Part shown: in pieces, positions 44,269-52,855 of the stretch | Numbering within the stretch: the first letter of the stretch is position 1 | Layout: every line of letters begins with the position of its first letter | Assembly: GCF_007993065.1 (NCBI RefSeq) | Contig: NZ_VOPL01000002.1 | Coordinates: 1-64,000 of the forward strand | Source of the DNA: Paracoccus aurantiacus | GTDB lineage: Bacteria > Pseudomonadota > Alphaproteobacteria > Rhodobacterales > Rhodobacteraceae | DNA length: 64,000 nucleotides | Direction: 5' to 3' | The notes under the pieces: generated by a model | Told to the model about the DNA's origin: nothing | The model's database searches: none | The model's input: only the letters and a program-made list of their open reading frames with translations | Made by a program: the position numbers and the translations under genes

Positions 44269-46556
44269 GCGGTTGCCTCCTCGGCGTCCCAAATGTCGTA
44301 AATCATCTGGCTCAACTGATGCTCCACCTTGTTCGTGGCGCGTTCGGCACGCAGCGCTTCCGCCATCGCTTCGGCGCGGCCATCCTCGAAGAAGGCGATC
44401 AGATCGTCCTGCGTTGCAAAGACTTCGCCGCGTTCGGTCGCGCGCACGGTCGCTGCGACATTGCCAGAGATGCGGTTGGTCAACACCCATGCCCCGCCGG
44501 CATAGGCCTCGTATGTGGAAAGAGAGAAGGTTTCCGGCCACGTCGCCCAATGCAGCACGAGGTCGCAATTTTCCGCCGCAACGGCGTCGATCATCGCGTT
44601 CGGGTCTGCGGCGGTGACGTGAACAGGCGTGCGCGTCCCCCACAGCATCGACGGGGTCGCGGTGCCGAAAAATACGAAGCGATAAGACGGGTTCCGGCGC
44701 AATTGCGACATGAGCCGTTCGAACACGTGCCAACCCTTGTGTGCCGCGGGTGTCCCAAGGAAGCCCACAGTGATGACACGATCATCGTCCGGATCGCCGC
44801 TTTCATCGGAAGGCACATCTTCTGAACCCTTCGCGTCGCGAGGGATATTTGTCAGAAGCATATGCGGCAGCACCGTTTCCGACGCGGTCGTGAAATCGGC
44901 GCGGGCATCGAACAGATCCAGCGCCACGGACGAGGGCGCGACGACATGCACGTTCAGCCTGTCGAAGAAGCTTTGCATCCGCTCAAGATGGGTCACACGT
45001 TCGGCACCGAAGCGGCACAGCGTGCATGCATTCGACGTGACCGGCGGCGCGCCGCAATATGAGACGCCATTCCGCCGCAGTGTCACGCCCGGACAGATGG
45101 CAAAATAGTCGTGCAGCCAGTACCAGCAATCACTGCTTCCAGTTGCCTCAACCAGTTCGCAGACCTGCTCTGGCAGGTGGCCCAGAAGGTGGTGGACGAC
45201 GACGCGGACCTGCCCAAGGCGCGTCGTCAGCGCGCGGATCGCACCTATCAGGGCTGACATATGCGCAAGGCCAATCTGGTTTCCGTCAAGAACCATGACC
45301 ATTATGGGGTCGGGGTTATCCGTTGCGTGCGCAAGGCGGGGCAGGGGCTGCCATGGATGGACGTTCAGATAAGACCCGCCACGTTCACGGGTGATCTGCT
45401 CTTCGTGGTTGATGCAGAACTGCACGCCGCCGCTGACCCGCTGATAGTTGTCATGGCCAAGCGCCACGACAAGCTTGCCGTCGGCCTCGGGACGCTCGGC
45501 TGCGATCAGCGCTTCGATCTCTGCCTGATCCAGCAGGTCGCCTGGCTCGGTGCGCCGGATCCAGTCGGCAACGCTTTGTTCCAGAGGCTTCGTGTGGCGA
45601 AGCTGTTCGACGCGGTAGCCGCCGGGGTGCTGCGGCGTGCGCCCCTCGTTCCGGCCTGCGATCACATAGTGCCAGAACGGGTTGATCGGGCGCGGCTGCC
45701 CCGAAATATCCGGGTTCGTTTCCAGATAATGCCGGGTCGAGAATTCCGGCGTGGGGTCGCGTCCTTCCAGCCAGCCACTTCCCCAGTAATGGGCCACGGG
45801 ATCAATACCGCTTTCGCGCACGTCCTCGTTATGGACGAGGTAATACTGCACGTCGAAATGCGGGCGGATATCCTCCATGCTTCCGATTGGGCCGGCCTCG
45901 GGCGGGGCGGGTTCTGCGGGGGAGGGTTCTGCCGCGGAGGGCTCGCTCACGGAAGAAAGATTGGTTTCTTCAGGTAGTTCCCGGCGAAGCACGCGGCCTT
46001 CTGCCTTGCCATGACGGATATAGTGCAGGAACGGGTTGCCCCCGGATTCGGCCACATCTTCGTGCGCGGCCAGATAATCCGCGACCGAAAACTCCGGGTT
46101 GGGGTCGCGACCCTCGCGCCAGCCATGCTGCACAAAATGAAGCAGCGGATCGGCCCCTGCTTCGGCGACGTCGGGGTTGCGCTCCAGATAATACCCGGCA
46201 TCGAAATGCGGGCGCAGGGTTTCAGCGTCGCGCCGACGTTCCTCGGCAGCTTCATCCGACGTGTGGCGCTGCGCGTCGACGGAGCTTGCGTAATGCAGCA
46301 ACGGATCGGTCTGGCTGACCAGAAGCTCTGGATGGGATGACAGGTATTTCCGCGTCGAGAAGTCGGCCGACGGGTCGCGACCTTCTTTCCAGCCGTAAAG
46401 GTGATAGTGCTGTGCAGCGTCCGAATTGGTCGCGGCGACGTCCGGGTTGCGTGCAAAATAGAACTCGCTGTCGACATAGGGCCGCACGATCTCGACCTCG
46501 GCCAAGCGGGCGGAATTCCGACCAGCCAGACGCTGGAATATGTTGCTCGGATTCAT
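44265..46556 (-). CDS. GT4-like glycosyltransferase with N-terminal NPDV repeat modules
   Basis: A 763-residue protein. Residues 20-340 hold six imperfect repeats built on YYL-x2-NPDV-x6-DPL-x-HY-x3-GW-x-EGRDP-x2-FS, arranged as three double units, with a Pro/Ala/Glu linker before the third. Residues 390-760 are a GT4-like domain: HDYFAICPGVTL, a Cys group (YCGAPP and CTLC), VGFLGTPAAHKGWHVFERL and TWPETFSLSTYEAYAGGAWV. The repeats are non-catalytic and probably mediate binding. The ATG at 46556 has AGGAA upstream; a frame extending to 46637 lacks this. It heads an operon with the GT8-like and second sulfotransferase genes. Confidence 0.83.
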   Translation of the reverse strand: MNPSNIFQRLAGRNSARLAEVEIVRPYVDSEFYFARNPDVAATNSDAAQHYHLYGWKEGRDPSADFSTRKYLSSHPELLVSQTDPLLHYASSVDAQRHTSDEAAEERRRDAETLRPHFDAGYYLERNPDVAEAGADPLLHFVQHGWREGRDPNPEFSVADYLAAHEDVAESGGNPFLHYIRHGKAEGRVLRRELPEETNLSSVSEPSAAEPSPAEPAPPEAGPIGSMEDIRPHFDVQYYLVHNEDVRESGIDPVAHYWGSGWLEGRDPTPEFSTRHYLETNPDISGQPRPINPFWHYVIAGRNEGRTPQHPGGYRVEQLRHTKPLEQSVADWIRRTEPGDLLDQAEIEALIAAERPEADGKLVVALGHDNYQRVSGGVQFCINHEEQITRERGGSYLNVHPWQPLPRLAHATDNPDPIMVMVLDGNQIGLAHMSALIGAIRALTTRLGQVRVVVHHLLGHLPEQVCELVEATGSSDCWYWLHDYFAICPGVTLRRNGVSYCGAPPVTSNACTLCRFGAERVTHLERMQSFFDRLNVHVVAPSSVALDLFDARADFTTASETVLPHMLLTNIPRDAKGSEDVPSDESGDPDDDRVITVGFLGTPAAHKGWHVFERLMSQLRRNPSYRFVFFGTATPSMLWGTRTPVHVTAADPNAMIDAVAAENCDLVLHWATWPETFSLSTYEAYAGGAWVLTNRISGNVAATVRATERGEVFATQDDLIAFFEDGRAEAMAEALRAERATNKVEHQLSQMIYDIWDAEEATA

Positions 46557-46927
46557 CAGCACGTTCCTAATCACCTTGTCCGCTGCAGATGCGGGATTTC
46601 GGCCCGCGACGCCTGCCTGCCTTTGCCCAATCGCCACGGTTTCCGCATGCCCGAAACCGTTCCGGATTCCTTCGCCGCGCGTGGCCGTTCTTTAAAAACC
46701 TGACATGTCACCGCCGGAGCGGACGGTTCGCGCAATGCACCAACGAACCTGTCAGCGAGGCGTATAGGGCAAAGGCAAGGCGGACCTCAAGGCGCAACCT
46801 TAGCGATACCGATCTGTTGAACGCATCGGCATCAGGCTGCCCAAAATGCAGGCGCTTGTTGGCACGAGCGGTTGCAACCGGCGCGGAATGAGAGGAACTA
46901 TGAACCGTTCTTTTATGGGAGGGGAAT
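46557..46927. other. 371-bp intergenic region between divergent glycan and gluconate operons
   Basis: No convincing gene is seen. It must hold both divergent promoters. The only notable site is the palindrome at 46869-46880. A weak TTGAAC (46817) and CAAAAT (46842) pair has a 19-bp spacer. A 13-codon open frame starting at ATG 46900 overlaps the GntP start and is probably chance. Confidence 0.5.
46869..46880. promoter_or_regulatory. Perfect palindrome upstream of gntP
   Basis: CGGTTGCAACCG is a perfect 12-bp palindrome 47 bp upstream of the GntP start, a suitable place for a gluconate repressor of the LacI type. No such regulator gene is adjacent. Confidence 0.45.
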
Positions 46928-48304
46928 ATGACTCCGATTGAGCCGGTTCACAGTACCACGGTATTGCTTTTGATTGCAGCGCTGGCCGTCGTGGCGCTGT
47001 TGATTCTTATCATGAAATTCAGGCTGCACGCCTTCGTTTCGCTGGTGCTGGTCAGTCTGGTCACGGCGATTGCGGCCGGTATCCCGCTGGCAAAAGTCGT
47101 GCCGACGATGATGGAAGGCTTTGGCGGAACACTCGCTTCGGTTGCATTGCTGGTCGGTTTTGGTGCCATGATCGGCCGTCTGCTGGAGGTCACGGGCGGG
47201 GCGCAGGTGCTGGCCGACCGACTCATCAACAAGTTCGGCGAAGACCGTGCACCGCTGGCGCTTGGTGTCGCATCGCTACTGTTCGGCTTTCCGATCTTCT
47301 TCGATGCCGGCCTTGTGGTGATGCTGCCCATCATCTTCAGCGTCGCGCTGCGCTTCGGCGGCTCGGTTCTGCTTTACGCCTTCCCGGCAGCCGGCGCCTT
47401 TGCCGTGATGCATGCTTTCGTTCCGCCGCATCCCGGGCCGGTCGCGGCGGGTGATCTGCTGGGCGCGGATATCGGTTTGCTGCTGATCGTGGGACTGGTC
47501 CTTGCCATCCCGACATGGTTTTTCGGCAGCTACCTGTTCGCCCTGTTCATCGGCAAGCGTGTCGTGCTTCCCGTGCCCGAGCTTCTGGGCGCTGACCCGA
47601 ACGACAATACAACTGTCTCGCCGCCCGAATTCTGGCGGGTGATGACCATCCTGATGCTGCCGCTTGGGCTGATCTTTCTGAACACCGGGTTGAACACGCT
47701 GTCGACGATGCAGCTTGTCGATGCCGAATCGCCGGTTGTGGTGTTGCTGCGCCTGATCGGCCAGACCCCGGTTGCGCTGCTGATTACGGTCATCGTCGCG
47801 ATGTTTCTTCTGCGGCGCGGGCGCAGTCCTGCCGATCTAGAGCGGATCATGGACCGCGCCCTTGCCCCGATCTGCGCCATCATCCTCGTGACCGGCGCGG
47901 GCGGCATGTTCGGGGGTGTGCTGCGCGCCAGCGGCATCGGGCAGGCACTTGCCAGCAGTCTGGAAAATATCGGTCTGCCGCTGATCGTTGCCGCGTTTGT
48001 CATCGCCACCGCGCTGCGTGTCGCGCAAGGCTCGGCGACGGTTGCGCTGACGACGACTGCGGGGCTGATCTCTCCCATGGTCGCATCGACCACCGGGCTC
48101 AGCCAGTTCGACCTGTGTTTTCTGGTCATCGCGATTGCCAGCGGCGCGACCGTGCTCAGCCATTTCAACGATTCCGGCTTCTGGCTGGTGGGGCGGTTCC
48201 TGGACATGGACACCAAGACGACGCTGAAGACATGGACTGTGATGGAAACACTGCTGGGCACGATCGGCTTCTGCTTCGCGCTGATCGGCTGGTGGCTGCT
48301 ATGA
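46928..48304 (+). CDS. gntP: GntP-family gluconate:H+ symporter
   Basis: A 458-residue inner-membrane protein with about 12-14 hydrophobic helices. Family markers are FGAMIGRLLEVTGGAQVLAD, GFPIFFDAGLVVMLPI, FVPPHPGPVAA and ALRVAQGSATVALTTTAG. It imports gluconate with protons. GGGAGGGG precedes the ATG. Its stop overlaps the gluconokinase start by 4 bp, so uptake and phosphorylation are coupled. Confidence 0.94.
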   Translation: MTPIEPVHSTTVLLLIAALAVVALLILIMKFRLHAFVSLVLVSLVTAIAAGIPLAKVVPTMMEGFGGTLASVALLVGFGAMIGRLLEVTGGAQVLADRLINKFGEDRAPLALGVASLLFGFPIFFDAGLVVMLPIIFSVALRFGGSVLLYAFPAAGAFAVMHAFVPPHPGPVAAGDLLGADIGLLLIVGLVLAIPTWFFGSYLFALFIGKRVVLPVPELLGADPNDNTTVSPPEFWRVMTILMLPLGLIFLNTGLNTLSTMQLVDAESPVVVLLRLIGQTPVALLITVIVAMFLLRRGRSPADLERIMDRALAPICAIILVTGAGGMFGGVLRASGIGQALASSLENIGLPLIVAAFVIATALRVAQGSATVALTTTAGLISPMVASTTGLSQFDLCFLVIAIASGATVLSHFNDSGFWLVGRFLDMDTKTTLKTWTVMETLLGTIGFCFALIGWWLL

Positions 48305-48825
48305 GCGCCATTGTTCAGCATATCGTTGTCATGGGCGTTTCGGGCGCGGGGAAATCGACGACGGGCGAGGCATTGGCCAGCCGTCTGGACTGGCCCTTCA
48401 CCGAAGGCGACGCCTTTCATCCCACGGCAAATGTCGAGAAGATGCATGCCGGTATCGCGCTGACTGACGCGGATCGCGATCCCTGGCTGCATGCGCTGGC
48501 GGCCGAGATCGGGCGCTATCAGGCTGACGGGCAAAGTTCTGTGATGGGCTGTTCTTCGCTGAAGCGCAGTTATCGCGACATCCTGCGCAGCGGCGCGCCG
48601 AGGGTGCGCTTCCTGCATGTCCATGGCACGAAACAGATCCTGTCGGATCGCCTTTCGAACCGCGAAGGGCATTTCTTCCCCGCCAAGCTGCTGGATTCGC
48701 AATTGGCCACGCTGGAAATGCTTTCGGATGACGAGGATGGCGCGGTCGTCGATATGGCGCTGTCGGTGCAGGATCAGGTGACCGAAGCGCTGCGCCTGCT
48801 GGGGCTGGTCGACGCCGACCGCTAG
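48301..48825 (+). CDS. gntK: Gluconokinase
   Basis: A 174-residue P-loop kinase. Walker A is GVSGAGKST (12-20), followed by EGDAFHPTANVEKMHAGIALTD-type substrate motif, CSSLKRSYRDILR and REGHFFPAKLLDSQ, all typical of GntK. It turns gluconate into 6-phosphogluconate, which enters the Entner-Doudoroff or pentose phosphate pathway. It overlaps gntP by 4 bp (ATGA). Confidence 0.94.
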   Translation: MSAIVQHIVVMGVSGAGKSTTGEALASRLDWPFTEGDAFHPTANVEKMHAGIALTDADRDPWLHALAAEIGRYQADGQSSVMGCSSLKRSYRDILRSGAPRVRFLHVHGTKQILSDRLSNREGHFFPAKLLDSQLATLEMLSDDEDGAVVDMALSVQDQVTEALRLLGLVDADR

Positions 48826-48828
48826 GCG

Positions 48829-49374
48829 TCAGACCCGGAACGCCTGCGCGCCACGGCGGGCGTTCAGGAATTTGGGGACCGAAGGCGGGACGAAAAGCCG
48901 TGTGCCCGGCTCGGCACGGGCGGCAAGCCAGCGAAGGTCGTGGCGGGCCATGGCGATGCAACCAGCCGTGACCGCGCCGGGCCTGCGCCACTGGTGCAGA
49001 AAAATGGCCGAACCCCTGCCCGGTTCCGCATCGGGCCAGTTCCAGTCGGTCGTCAGGATAATGTCGTAAAGCGGATCGGCGCGACGCAGGCGTTCGTGAC
49101 TGGCGGCAAGTGGCGCGCGGACGTGCAGATTGTAAGCCGGATGCCCGCTTTCGTCACACCACAGGTCTTGAGGCCCGACAGGGCGCGCCCAAGGCGCCGG
49201 ACGCGCCATCCGGTCAGGCCGATACCAGCATTCTGCAACGTGCAGCAGCCCTGCCGGCGTCGATCCGTCGCCTTCGCGCTTGTCGCGCGTGACGCCGCCG
49301 CGCCCGATGCTGCACGGGATCATGCGCTTGTGGAACCAAAGCCCGCGCGGCGTCAGCCATATCGCGGGCTTCAC
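48829..49374 (-). CDS. L,D-transpeptidase (YkuD)-domain protein
   Basis: A 181-residue protein whose C-terminal half has the YkuD catalytic pattern: H127 in FLHQWRRPG and C139 in TAGCIAM. Such enzymes act on peptidoglycan, yet no signal peptide is seen, so export is unclear. The GTG start at 49374 overlaps the ribA stop by 4 bp (GTGA). It converges with gntK, with 3 bp between the ends. Confidence 0.85.
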   Translation of the reverse strand: MKPAIWLTPRGLWFHKRMIPCSIGRGGVTRDKREGDGSTPAGLLHVAECWYRPDRMARPAPWARPVGPQDLWCDESGHPAYNLHVRAPLAASHERLRRADPLYDIILTTDWNWPDAEPGRGSAIFLHQWRRPGAVTAGCIAMARHDLRWLAARAEPGTRLFVPPSVPKFLNARRGAQAFRV

Positions 49375-50429
49375 AGCAGATGCCCCGACTTTTCGGCCTT
49401 GGTCGCCAGATAATCACGGTTGAACCGGTTGGCAGGGAGGATGAGGGGAACACGTTCGACCACGTCAATCCCGTGCGATTGAAGCATCGCGACCTTGCGC
49501 GGGTTGTTCGTCATCAGCCGCACGGCGGAAAAGCCCATCTCGCGCAGCATCTCTGCCCCGATGCGGAAATCGCGCTCGTCATCTTCGAAACCGAGCCGGT
49601 GATTGGCCTCGACAGTATCGAAACCCTGATTTTGCAAAGCGTAGGCGCGCATCTTGTTGGCCAGCCCGATACCGCGGCCTTCCTGATTGAGATAAAGCAG
49701 AACGCCTTCGCCAGCGCCGCCCATCGTTGACAGAGCTGCGTGAAGTTGCGGGCCGCAATCGCATTTCAGGCTGCCCAGCACATCGCCGGTGAAGCAGGCC
49801 GAATGCAGGCGCACCAGCGGCGCGGTGTCTCGGGACGGATCGCCGATTTCCACCGCATAATGTTCGATCCCGCCATCTTCGGGACGGAAAATATGCAGCC
49901 GCGACTGCTCTGACGCTTCCAGCGGCAGCCGGGCGGCGGCCACGGGGTGCAGCACGGCCTCGGCGGCGAGGGTGTCGATCACGGCGCGGGCCGGCAGGGT
50001 TGGCATCCCGTCAGGGGCAGGTGCCCGGACCATCAGCATCGCGGGCAGCAGTCGCGCCGATTTCGCCAGCATGATCGCCGCCAGATGTGGCGCACTATCG
50101 CCGCCGCGCGCTGTCTGGAATGGCCCCTTCAGCGGTGTCATCATGTCGGCCGAAGGGTCCGCGACCGCGCGCATCCAGCCAAGATCGGCGTCGGCGGGGA
50201 TCTCGATCCGGGCCAGTTCGCCATCATAGGCGCGCGCCTTCAGTGTTTCGGCGCGGCGCGCAGTGATTGCCAGCACCGCCGGACCAAGCGCACGCATCGC
50301 GGCCAGACGGTCGGGGCGCAGGGTTTCGACCGACGCCGCGATCCAGCCGTCCACAGCCACGGCAAGGCCCATCCGCAGCTCTGCCCGGGCGCGGAAAATC
50401 TGTTCTTCAAGGGTCGGCAGCAGGCTCAT
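49371..50429 (-). CDS. ribA: GTP cyclohydrolase II with RibB-like N-terminal remnant
   Basis: A 352-residue protein. Residues 180-352 are GTP cyclohydrolase II: RLHSACFTGDVLGSLKCDCG with zinc ligands C212, C223 and C225, and YLNQEGRGIGLANKMRAYAL. It opens GTP to start riboflavin synthesis. Residues 1-175 resemble a RibB (DHBP synthase) fold, but the acidic DDEDRENE-type active site is missing, reading AVAVDGWIAASVETL, so this half is probably inactive. The ATG at 50429 is used; longer frame to 50531 would run through the repeat at 50431-50448. Confidence 0.88.
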   Translation of the reverse strand: MSLLPTLEEQIFRARAELRMGLAVAVDGWIAASVETLRPDRLAAMRALGPAVLAITARRAETLKARAYDGELARIEIPADADLGWMRAVADPSADMMTPLKGPFQTARGGDSAPHLAAIMLAKSARLLPAMLMVRAPAPDGMPTLPARAVIDTLAAEAVLHPVAAARLPLEASEQSRLHIFRPEDGGIEHYAVEIGDPSRDTAPLVRLHSACFTGDVLGSLKCDCGPQLHAALSTMGGAGEGVLLYLNQEGRGIGLANKMRAYALQNQGFDTVEANHRLGFEDDERDFRIGAEMLREMGFSAVRLMTNNPRKVAMLQSHGIDVVERVPLILPANRFNRDYLATKAEKSGHLL

Positions 50430-50430
50430 T

Positions 50431-50448
50431 CTGAAACAAACTGAAACA
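50431..50448. promoter_or_regulatory. 10-bp-period direct repeat, possible OmpR-type box
   Basis: CTGAAACA occurs twice with a 10-base period (50431-50438 and 50441-50448), between the divergent ribA and response-regulator genes. OmpR/PhoB-family regulators bind direct repeats about one helical turn apart, so autoregulation is possible. Confidence 0.4.
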
Positions 50449-50554
50449 TTTCGCGCCTCAGCGACAAGACCGCGTGAGGATTTCGCAACATGGCTGGACG
50501 CAGCCGCATGCGCAAGCCAGCTTCCCATCAAATGACGCCAAAGGAGGCACGAGC

Positions 50555-51241
50555 ATGGCTGGTTTGAAGAAAATTCTGCTGGTGGACGATGAAGAGGATC
50601 TGCGCGAGGCCCTGGCCGAGCAGCTGGTCGCGACCGAGGATTTCGACGTATTCGAAGCCGGAACCGGCGCCGAGGCGGTCGAGAAATGCAAATCGCAGAT
50701 TTTCGATCTGCTTGTGCTGGATGTGGGCCTTCCGGATACCGATGGCCGCGAGCTGTGCAAACGGCTGCGCAAGCAGGGCGTGAAATGCCCGGTCGTGATG
50801 CTGACCGGCCATGATACCGACGCCGACACGATCCTGGGACTGGATAGCGGCGCGAATGACTACATTACCAAGCCGTTCAAATTTCCTGTGCTGCTGGCCC
50901 GCCTGCGCGCCCAGCTTCGCACGCATGAACAGTCCGAGGACGCAATCTTCCAGCTTGGCCCGTATACCTTCAAGCCGGCGATGAAGATGCTGGTGGACGA
51001 GAAGGACCGCAAGATCCGCCTGACCGAGAAGGAAACCAATATCCTCAAATTCCTGTATCGCGCGCAGGATGGGGTCGTTGCCCGCGACGTGCTGCTGCAC
51101 GAGGTCTGGGGCTACAATGCCGGCGTCACCACCCACACGCTGGAGACGCATATCTATCGTCTGCGCCAGAAAATCGAACCCGATCCTTCGAATGCGCGCC
51201 TTCTGGTGACCGAAAGCGGCGGATATCGGCTGGTGGCGTGA
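50555..51241 (+). CDS. OmpR/PhoB-family response regulator
   Basis: A 228-residue two-component regulator. The receiver has D11/D12, phosphoacceptor D56, T84 and K106. The C-terminal winged helix ends with HTLETHIYRLRQKIEP and ESGGYRLVA. No histidine kinase gene is adjacent, so it is an orphan here. It may be a cell-envelope regulator of the CenR type, but that is only a suggestion from general resemblance. AAGGAGG precedes the ATG at 50555. Confidence 0.92.
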   Translation: MAGLKKILLVDDEEDLREALAEQLVATEDFDVFEAGTGAEAVEKCKSQIFDLLVLDVGLPDTDGRELCKRLRKQGVKCPVVMLTGHDTDADTILGLDSGANDYITKPFKFPVLLARLRAQLRTHEQSEDAIFQLGPYTFKPAMKMLVDEKDRKIRLTEKETNILKFLYRAQDGVVARDVLLHEVWGYNAGVTTHTLETHIYRLRQKIEPDPSNARLLVTESGGYRLVA

Positions 51242-51340
51242 GCGCCCGACAAATTGGGGGGAACTGGTTCAGGGAACACGAGTTATGGTCCCGAAGCCCA
51301 GTGGTCGGGGATGCGACCACACCCTCCCTGTCTCGACTGG

Positions 51341-51366
51341 CCCCGGCGGAAGCCGGGGTCTTTTTC
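51341..51366 (+). terminator. Rho-independent terminator after the response regulator
   Basis: CCCCGGC (51341-51347) pairs with GCCGGGG (51352-51358) around GGAA, followed by TCTTTTT. A second perfect stem, GTGGTCG/CGACCAC (51301-51320), precedes it in the 3' untranslated region. Confidence 0.85.
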
Positions 51367-51412
51367 ATTCCGGCACCCCTGAAACCGTGCGGCAGCCGCC
51401 CGTCCGGCCCGC

Positions 51413-52729
51413 TCAGCCGATGGCGCGGTCGCGGGTTTCCGTCCTGACCAGCAGCAGTGCCAAGGCCGCCAGCACCAGAAGTGCCGCGAAAACCCCGATG
51501 GCGAAGCCGAAGCCCTTGGCGAAGGCGAAGGTCAGCAAGGTCGGCGCGAAGATGCCGCCAAGCCGTGCGACCGCCGAGGCTGTGCCCATGCCAGTTCCGC
51601 GCAGGTTGGTCGGATAAAGTTCTGGGGTGAAGGCGTAAAGCGCACCCCAGCAGCCAAGCAGCGCAAAGCTCATGACGATCAGCGAAACGGCGACGAGCGT
51701 CGGGTTCAGCGACAGCGTGAACAGGAAGCAGGCGATGGCCGACAGGATCAGGAACCCCATAAGGGTCGGTCTGCGCCCCCAGCGTTCGACGCCGTAAGCG
51801 GCAAGCGCGTATCCTGGCACCTGTGCCAGTGCGAGGATCAGAAGGAATCCATAGCCGCGCACCCAGCCCATGCCCTCGCTTGCAAGCCAGCCCGGCACCC
51901 AGACGAAGACCCCGTAATAGGACAGCGAAACCAGAAACCAGACCGCCAGAATGCCAAGTGTGCGTTTCAGCAGGCTGTCCTGAAAGATCGAGGTCGGCGC
52001 GCCTTCTGCCGGGGTTGCCAGCATCAGCTCGGTATCGGGGCTGACGGGCATCACGCCGTTCGATGTCAGCACGCGGTTCACCACCGAACGCGCCCGGTCC
52101 TGCTGGCCCTGTTTCAGCAGATACATCGGCGATTCCGGCACCCAGAGCCGCAGGAAAATCCCGATCAGCGCGGGCAGTGCCGCGACAAGGAATATCCAGC
52201 GCCAGGGTGCCTCTGCCGCGTAAGAGGCAGCGATCCACGCTGTCAGCGCGACAACGATGGTTCCGACCGCCCAGAAGCCTTCAAGGATCACGAGCCAGCG
52301 CCCGCGATTCTTCGGCGGCAGGAATTCCGCCATCATCGCGTAATCGACGGGCAGCGTGCCGCCCACCGCGACGCCGGTCAGGAAGCGCAGGATCAGCAGC
52401 AATTCGAAGCTGGGCGCAAAGACCGAAGCAAGCCCGAAAAATGCGTCGGCCGCGACGGTCAGCAGCAACACGTTGCGCCGCCCCCACCTGTCGGCGATCC
52501 GGCCAAAGACGAACGCGCCGACGAACATGCCAAGAAAGAACAGCGTGCCGACCTGAAGCGCCACCGCGCGTTCCAGCCCGAACGTCGTCATGATCGACGG
52601 CGCGGCAAAGCCCACTGCGATGACCTGCATTGCATCTGCGGCCCAGACAAGGCCGAATATCCCGAGAAGCCGCTTCTGGAAACGGCCCGCGCCGCCCCGG
52701 CTCAGCGCCTCGTCAATGGTCATCTGCAT
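51413..52729 (-). CDS. MFS transporter, sugar-porter/SV2-like
   Basis: A 438-residue carrier with 12 expected helices. MFS loop motifs are visible: GRIADRWGRRNVLL after helix 2, GGTLPVDYAMMAEFLPPKNRG and VPESPMYLL in the first half, and GVERWGRRPT and FTPELYPTNLRGTGMG in the second. The PESPMYLL and PELYPTNLRG motifs suit the SV2/NiaP-like branch, whose members carry aromatic acids or niacin. The substrate cannot be assigned. AGGAGG precedes the ATG, and it is divergent from exoIII. Confidence 0.85.
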   Translation of the reverse strand: MQMTIDEALSRGGAGRFQKRLLGIFGLVWAADAMQVIAVGFAAPSIMTTFGLERAVALQVGTLFFLGMFVGAFVFGRIADRWGRRNVLLLTVAADAFFGLASVFAPSFELLLILRFLTGVAVGGTLPVDYAMMAEFLPPKNRGRWLVILEGFWAVGTIVVALTAWIAASYAAEAPWRWIFLVAALPALIGIFLRLWVPESPMYLLKQGQQDRARSVVNRVLTSNGVMPVSPDTELMLATPAEGAPTSIFQDSLLKRTLGILAVWFLVSLSYYGVFVWVPGWLASEGMGWVRGYGFLLILALAQVPGYALAAYGVERWGRRPTLMGFLILSAIACFLFTLSLNPTLVAVSLIVMSFALLGCWGALYAFTPELYPTNLRGTGMGTASAVARLGGIFAPTLLTFAFAKGFGFAIGVFAALLVLAALALLLVRTETRDRAIG

Positions 52730-52855
52730 GGCTGCCTCCTGCCCGTGATGGGCGCCTTTTAGCGGTCAAGTCTGCAGGGTCAAAGGATTTTCTGGCTCCA
52801 CTCGACAGTTAGGGAATGTGTCGCTAGGCTCCGCCCTCCCACAGAAAGGTCGTCC

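Noticed and set aside
46589..46891. 100-codon plus-strand frame in the gap before gntP
   Set aside because: Arg-rich, no ribosome site, no conserved motif and it runs across the probable promoter region.
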